A DNA stretch of 64,000 nt from Marivita sp030148515 (GTDB lineage Bacteria; Pseudomonadota; Alphaproteobacteria; Rhodobacterales; Rhodobacteraceae). Under the pieces are notes generated by a model. The model did not search any database. It saw nothing but the letters and a program-made list of their open reading frames with translations, and was not told the DNA's origin. Where the stretch lies: positions 558,001 through 622,000 of the forward strand of contig NZ_CP180351.1 in assembly GCF_048006345.1 (NCBI RefSeq), given 5' to 3'. A program made the position numbers and the translations under genes. The first letter of the stretch is position 1. Every line of letters begins with the position of its first letter. Of this stretch, positions 59,783 to 64,000 are shown one piece after another.

Positions 59783-60465
59783 AACGGTCGCGTATCAATG
59801 AAATCATGAGCGCCGCGGGCGACATGATCCATGAATTCGGCTTTACCCTTCCGCCCTTTGCCTATTGGACGCCGGAAGAGTTCAAGGCCCGAAAGGACGA
59901 TGCACGGCACGTGATCGACGCGCGCTGCGGTTGGGACATCACCGATTACGGGGCCGGTCGTTATGACGAAATGGGCTTGTTCCTGTTCACCTTGCGCAAT
60001 GGTCTGCTCGCCGATCTGCAACGTGGCGGCGGCATGTGCTATGCAGAAAAGCTGCTGATTTCCCGGCAGGATCAGCTGAGCCCGATGCATACCCATGCAT
60101 TGAAGGCCGAAGACATCATCAACCGTGGCGGTGCCACGCTGGTGGTGGAGCTTTTCGGGTCCGACGACAACGGAAACTTTGCCGAGGACAAGGGCGGCAC
60201 TGTTTGGCTAGATGGCATCCGTCATGAGTATGGCCCCGGCGAAAAGCTGCGCCTTGCTCCGGGCGAAAGCGTCACGCTGCGGCCCGGTGACTGGCATGCG
60301 TTCTGGGGCGAAGGCGGCGATGTTCTGATCGGAGAGGTGTCAACGGTCAACGACGACGAGACCGACAACATTTTCCGCGAACCGATTGGACGCTTCGCCA
60401 ATGTCGAAGAGGACGTGGCCCCGAAGCACCTGCTGGTCAGCGATTACCGCTCCTGGCTGGGCTGA
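59779..60465 (+). CDS. D-lyxose/D-mannose isomerase (cupin type)
   Basis: A 228-residue cupin of the D-lyxose ketol-isomerase family (EC 5.3.1.15), which interconverts lyxose/xylulose and often mannose/fructose. Metal ligands are in SPMHTHALKAEDI (two His and Glu) and a later His in GDWHAFWGEGGD. GWDITDYGAGRYDEMGLFLFTLRNG is the family N-terminal part. It overlaps the hydrolase gene as ATGA. In context it converts mannose from the glycoside to fructose. Confidence 0.85.
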   Translation: MKRSRINEIMSAAGDMIHEFGFTLPPFAYWTPEEFKARKDDARHVIDARCGWDITDYGAGRYDEMGLFLFTLRNGLLADLQRGGGMCYAEKLLISRQDQLSPMHTHALKAEDIINRGGATLVVELFGSDDNGNFAEDKGGTVWLDGIRHEYGPGEKLRLAPGESVTLRPGDWHAFWGEGGDVLIGEVSTVNDDETDNIFREPIGRFANVEEDVAPKHLLVSDYRSWLG

Positions 60466-60533
60466 ACCGCGAATATGGGCCGCCGAGCGTGTCGGCGATT
60501 GCGCCATAGGACCGTCTGTCTTACCACCGACGC

Positions 60534-61649
60534 ATGACCCATGCCTTCACTATCGACAGGGCCGAATTGCGCCTTGTGAATCTGCCGCTTCTGAACCCGT
60601 TTGTCATCTCCACCGGGACGATGACGCACAAGACCTTTCCGCTTCTTATTCTGCAAGGCGATGGCATCACCGGGATCGCCGAAGGGGTGATGGACCCGCT
60701 GCCGGATTGGCTCGAGGAAACCACCGCAGGCGCGCTTGACCTGTTGCGCAGCGCCATCTTGCCAAAGATGGTGGGGATGCGCATCGCGAACCCTTCCGAC
60801 ATCGACCCGCTGCTGGCCCCGTGGCGTGGCAACCGGATGGCCAAGGCAGTGGCGGAAATGGCGGTGTGGGATCTTTGGGCGCGGTCTTTGGATCTGCCGC
60901 TGTGCCACCTCATTGGCGGTGTCCGCGACAAGATCGAAGTAGGGGTGAGCCTTGGCATCGCGCCGCTCGATGTCACGCTCGACCGGATCGCCGAGGCACA
61001 GGCGCAAGGCTATCGGCGCACCAAGCTGAAAATCAAACAGGGGCATGATTTGGGACTCCTGGAAGGCGTCCGCGACACGTTTCCCGACATCAAACTGACG
61101 GTGGATGCCAACACCGATTACGGCCTGACGGACCTTGCCACGCTGCGTTCGATGGATGCGTTCCACCTCGATTATGTCGAACAGCCTTTGGCCTATGACG
61201 ACATCCTCGACCATGCTCAGGTCCAGTCGGCGCTGCAAACCGCGATCTGTCTGGATGAAAGCATCCGAAGTGCCAAGGATGCGCGGATCGCACTTCAGAT
61301 GAATGCTGCGCGGGTGATCAACATCAAGGTGGGCCGCGTCGGCGGCATTGCCGAGGCGCGCAGGGTCCATGATGTGTGCGCCGCGTTTGGTGCGCCTGTC
61401 TGGTGTGGCGGCATGCTCGAAAGCGGGGTGGGGCGGGCGCATAACATCCACCTCGCCACGATGCCGAACTTCACCAAACCGGGCGACACCTCCAGCGCCA
61501 GTCGCTATTTCGCGCGGGACATCGTGAATGAACCGCTGGAAGCAACCGATGGTCTCATGCCTGTGCCATCCGGGCCGGGGATCGGGGTGACGCTCGATAT
61601 GGACTACCTGGAGACGGTGTCCGAACTGGTCGAGGTCTGGACGGCATGA
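60534..61649 (+). CDS. Enolase-superfamily N-succinylamino acid racemase/OSBS-like protein
   Basis: A 371-residue muconate-lactonising subgroup enzyme. Catalytic pattern is intact: KLKIK (KxK), metal ligands Asp in VDANTDYG, Glu in YVEQPLAYDD and Asp in CLDES, and the second base Lys in INIKVGRVGG. EQPL...DES...GVGRAHNIHLA fits the NSAR/o-succinylbenzoate synthase family. No menaquinone genes are near, and the next gene is a COG3375 GNAT, the usual partner in the succinyl-CoA-dependent D- to L-amino acid route. Starts 68 bases after the isomerase. Confidence 0.82.
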   Translation: MTHAFTIDRAELRLVNLPLLNPFVISTGTMTHKTFPLLILQGDGITGIAEGVMDPLPDWLEETTAGALDLLRSAILPKMVGMRIANPSDIDPLLAPWRGNRMAKAVAEMAVWDLWARSLDLPLCHLIGGVRDKIEVGVSLGIAPLDVTLDRIAEAQAQGYRRTKLKIKQGHDLGLLEGVRDTFPDIKLTVDANTDYGLTDLATLRSMDAFHLDYVEQPLAYDDILDHAQVQSALQTAICLDESIRSAKDARIALQMNAARVINIKVGRVGGIAEARRVHDVCAAFGAPVWCGGMLESGVGRAHNIHLATMPNFTKPGDTSSASRYFARDIVNEPLEATDGLMPVPSGPGIGVTLDMDYLETVSELVEVWTA

Positions 61650-62332
61650 CCGGCCTCGTTTTGCGCGACCTTGCCTCGCTCGCCGAGATGAAGGCGGCTG
61701 AGGATTTCCAGCGGAGCGTCTGGGGCAAGGACGATCCCGCAGACAATGCAGACCTGATGATGGCGATCCAGCACGAGGGCGGGCTGGTCGCGGGCGCGTT
61801 TGACGGCGACCGGATGCTGGCCTTCCTCTTTGCCTTTCCCAGCAGCGATCCTACCGCGCAGCATTCGCACCGTCTTGGGGTGCATCCCGATGCGCAAGGG
61901 CAGGGCTTGGGGCTGCGCATGAAACTCTACCAGAAAGACTGGTGCCTTGAGCGCGGAATCACCCACGTGCGCTGGACCTTTGATCCTGCACGGCGCGCCA
62001 ATGCGGTGCTGAACATCCACCGGCTGGGGGCAACGTCCAACACCTACTACCGCGATTACTACGGCGCGATGGAGGGGATCAACGCAGGCATGCCCTCGGA
62101 CCGGTTGCTGGCCGATTGGGATCTGACGCGGCCAGTAGGCGGATTGTTGACTTTCGTGGACACCGTTCCGATCCCCGCCGATTTCGCCCGTCTTGTCCTG
62201 GATGACCCGGCCAAAGCGCTCTCCGAAAGGCTGCGCATCCGCGATGCCTTGGAAGCCGCCTTCGCAAAGGGCTTTCACATCGCGGGTTTCGACCGCGATG
62301 CGAACCGCTACCTGTTGGCGCGCACCGCTTAA
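61646..62332 (+). CDS. GNAT acetyltransferase-fold protein, COG3375 type
   Basis: A 228-residue GNAT. The acyl-CoA-binding segment is GVHPDAQGQGLGLRMKLYQ (with the Q/RxxGxG-like QGQGLG), and the C-terminal half has THVRWTFDPARRANAVLNIHRLGATSNTYYRDYYG. This family partners with N-succinylamino acid racemase and in Geobacillus was assigned as succinyl-CoA:D-amino acid N-succinyltransferase. It overlaps the racemase as ATGA, strong support for a joint role. A desuccinylase would complete the route and is not in view. Confidence 0.82.
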   Translation: MTGLVLRDLASLAEMKAAEDFQRSVWGKDDPADNADLMMAIQHEGGLVAGAFDGDRMLAFLFAFPSSDPTAQHSHRLGVHPDAQGQGLGLRMKLYQKDWCLERGITHVRWTFDPARRANAVLNIHRLGATSNTYYRDYYGAMEGINAGMPSDRLLADWDLTRPVGGLLTFVDTVPIPADFARLVLDDPAKALSERLRIRDALEAAFAKGFHIAGFDRDANRYLLARTA

Positions 62333-63354
62333 AGACTGTCGCGGAACGTGGTCAGGAAAGCCTCGGCATTGTTCCGCAGCGACGGACCAAGATAACCGCC
62401 TTCCTGGACCAGAACGGTCGGCACCCCCATGGCGGCGATCCGGCAGGCCATTTCGGCAAAGCCGTCCGCATAGACATTGACCGCGGCCAGCGGGTCGTCG
62501 GCTGCCATGTCAAAACCCAGCGACACCACCAGCGCTTCGGCACCGAAATCCTAAATCGCGGCGATGCCGCGGTCGAGCGCGGCGAGAACCTCGGCCTCGC
62601 CATCCCCCATGTTCAGCACCTCGTTCCGAGTGAAGCCAAGGCCCGCGCCTTCGCCGGTCTCGTCGGCATAGCCCAGATAGAAGGTGGGATAGACCGCGGG
62701 GTCGGGATGCAGCGAACAGAAGAACACGTCGTCGCGGTCATAGAAGATATCAAGACTGCCATTGCCCGTATGCACATCCACATCCAAAAGCGCGACCTTG
62801 TCCCACTTCCCCCGCAGGTGATGCGCCGCGATGGCCGCGTTGTTGAAGAAACAGAATCCGTTGGAACAATCGGTCATCGCATGATGGCCCGGCGGGCGGC
62901 TCAGCCCATAAGCCGCGCGTGCGCCGTCCATAACGTCTTGCGCCGCAGCAAGCGCCGTCTGCGCTGACCAGTAGATTGCCTCGTATGTATTCTCAGTCAG
63001 CGGTGTCGAGGTGTCGGTCATCCACCACCCCATCGCACCGTTGATATCCTTGGGGCAGCGCCCGCGCCGCGTACCGGGGTGGCGTGTCGGAATACCCATC
63101 GCGCCTTCGGGGGCTTCGGCCAGGAACCGTGCATAGGCATCGGCAAAGAAATCGACATAGGCGGGATCATGCACCGCCTTGATCGGCCCAACCCCGTAAT
63201 CTCGCGGTTTCCCAACGGTAAACCCGTTGTCCAACAGCATATCCCGGATCAGGATCGCCCGTTCCGGTTGCTCGGGATGCGGCATCGGCGCCCCGCCGCG
63301 ATAGTAGATCTCGGGTTTGTGGCCCAGTTGGCGATCGTCAAAAAAGGTTTTCAC
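62329..63354 (-). pseudogene. HDAC/acetylpolyamine amidohydrolase-family gene with an in-frame amber codon
   Basis: The first 267 residues are an HDAC-family hydrolase: SRPPGHHAM (His157-His158), zinc ligands in LLDVDVHTGNG (Asp193, His195). A TAG at 62551-62553 (codon 268) stops the frame, which then continues intact for 73 codons (DFGAEALVVSLGFDMAADDP, then EGGYLGPSLRN) to TAA at 62329. The lost part holds the third zinc ligand (LGFD) and the catalytic Tyr (GGY), so the truncated protein should be inactive. A single substitution, for example from CAG or GAG, or a sequencing error explains it. Intact relatives deacetylate polyamines. Confidence 0.82.
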
Positions 63355-63481
63355 ACACGGCCTCTCATGTTGGTCTGGGGCGATCTGTCAGGGCTAGCAT
63401 GCCCTGTGCCCCCTTGCCACGCCAGTCCTGAACCCTTTAGCTGGTGCGCAAAACTCACCGACATTGCGAAAGATGTGCCCC

Positions 63482-64000
63482 ATGGACCTGCGCCCGAATT
63501 CCGACGAAGCCCGCGATATCGCGTACCACTTCCACAGCTACACCAATCCTCGGCTGCACGAACAGAATGGTCCGCTGATCATGGATCGGGGTGAGGGTGT
63601 TCATGTGTTCGACACCCATGGCAACAAATATATCGAAGGCATGTCAGGCCTCTGGAGCGTCGCTGTCGGGTTCAACGAACAGCGTCTGATTGATGCCGCG
63701 ACCCGCCAGATGAGCAAGCTGCCCTATTACCACAACTTCGCGCACCGCTCGCACGGGCCTGCGATTGATCTGGCGGAAAAGCTGGTCAGCATCGCCCCTG
63801 TGCCCATGAGCAAGGTGTTTTTCACCAATTCCGGCTCCGAGGCCAATGACACGATCCTCAAGATGGTCTGGTATCGTTCGAACGCGCTGGGCAAGCCGGA
63901 AAAGAAAAAGGTGATCTCGCGCATCCGGGGCTATCACGGGGTGACGATTGCCTCGGCCTCGATGACCGGACTGCCCTACAACCACAAATCCTTCGACCTG
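63482..64000 (+). CDS. Class III aminotransferase, N-terminal part
   Basis: The first 173 residues of a pyridoxal-phosphate omega-aminotransferase, cut by the window end. Visible: RGEGVHVFDTHGNKYIEGMSGLWSVAVGFN, PYYHNFAHRSHGPAIDLAEKL and FFTNSGSEANDTILKMVWY (cofactor phosphate-binding GSEAND), then SRIRGYHGVTIASASMTGLP. The Lys that binds PLP lies beyond the window. Divergent from the HDAC-family gene with a 127-base gap; the two families often meet in polyamine degradation, where the transaminase uses putrescine, spermidine or beta-alanine with pyruvate. Confidence 0.87.
   Translation, partial: MDLRPNSDEARDIAYHFHSYTNPRLHEQNGPLIMDRGEGVHVFDTHGNKYIEGMSGLWSVAVGFNEQRLIDAATRQMSKLPYYHNFAHRSHGPAIDLAEKLVSIAPVPMSKVFFTNSGSEANDTILKMVWYRSNALGKPEKKKVISRIRGYHGVTIASASMTGLPYNHKSFDL

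Noticed and set aside
1..64000. CRISPR arrays or rRNA genes.
   Set aside because: No regularly spaced short repeats and no rRNA-like sequence were seen on reading the window.

Overview
The window reads as chromosomal or megaplasmid DNA of a marine alphaproteobacterium of the Roseobacter/Rhodobacterales type. The basis is GC-rich coding throughout, dense operons of binding-protein-dependent ABC transporters, Tat-exported GMC dehydrogenase pairs, and Rhodobacterales-style metal modules. This is an inference from protein families, not from a marker gene. I see no complete tRNA, no rRNA and no CRISPR array.

Layout. (1) 1-6.0 kb is an oxyanion locus: a FecCD/FecB-type uptake system, an orphan modA and a trmO-like gene face a tungstate importer (tupBCA) and a one-component regulator joining an excisionase-type HTH to a binding-protein-like domain. 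(2) 6.0-16.2 kb holds a DMT exporter, then a seven-gene operon encoding a 2-oxoacid/acetoin-dehydrogenase-type E1alpha, E1beta, free-standing lipoyl domain, free-standing E2 catalytic domain, lipoate ligase-like protein and a two-subunit GMC dehydrogenase. Behind it is an AcoR-like activator with a degraded AAA+ domain, next to an AhpD-like protein. (3) 17.6-27.3 kb is a metal block: Rrf2 regulator, CobW GTPase, AztD-like protein, DUF1826 (frameshifted) and DUF6525, then a copper set (DUF2946, MbnP, MbnH, YcnI, CopC-CopD, PCuAC). (4) 27.7-29.3 kb is a tyrosine integrase beside the 3' half of a tRNA-Arg(CCG), an island end. (5) 29.4-30.7 kb holds two unrecognised genes.

(6) 30.9-47.7 kb looks like one catabolic regulon under a SorC-family regulator. 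It contains a DXR-like (DRL/COG4091) reductoisomerase-type protein, an AcoA/AcoB/AcoC acyloin-cleaving complex, two sugar ABC importers of different classes, a PfkB kinase, a HAD phosphatase and an Asp-nucleophile alpha/beta hydrolase. Similar GAAC-N4-GTTC inverted repeats lie upstream of two of its transcription units. (7) 48.2-52.9 kb is a GntR-linked group: RHH protein, VOC protein, a second GMC pair and a class II aldolase. (8) 53.1-62.3 kb is a LacI-controlled operon that fits uptake of a mannosyl- or glucosyl-glycerate osmolyte, its hydrolysis by a GH63-type enzyme and isomerisation of mannose, followed by an NSAR/OSBS-like racemase and a GNAT. (9) 62.3-64.0 kb has an HDAC-family amidohydrolase broken by an in-frame amber codon and the start of a class III aminotransferase.

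The most interesting system is region 6. A DRL protein translationally coupled to an acyloin-cleaving complex suggests catabolism of a branched polyol by running the first MEP-pathway chemistry backwards (branched polyol phosphate to 1-deoxyketose phosphate, then thiamine-dependent cleavage to acetyl-CoA and a triose). The genes are seen; the pathway is inferred.
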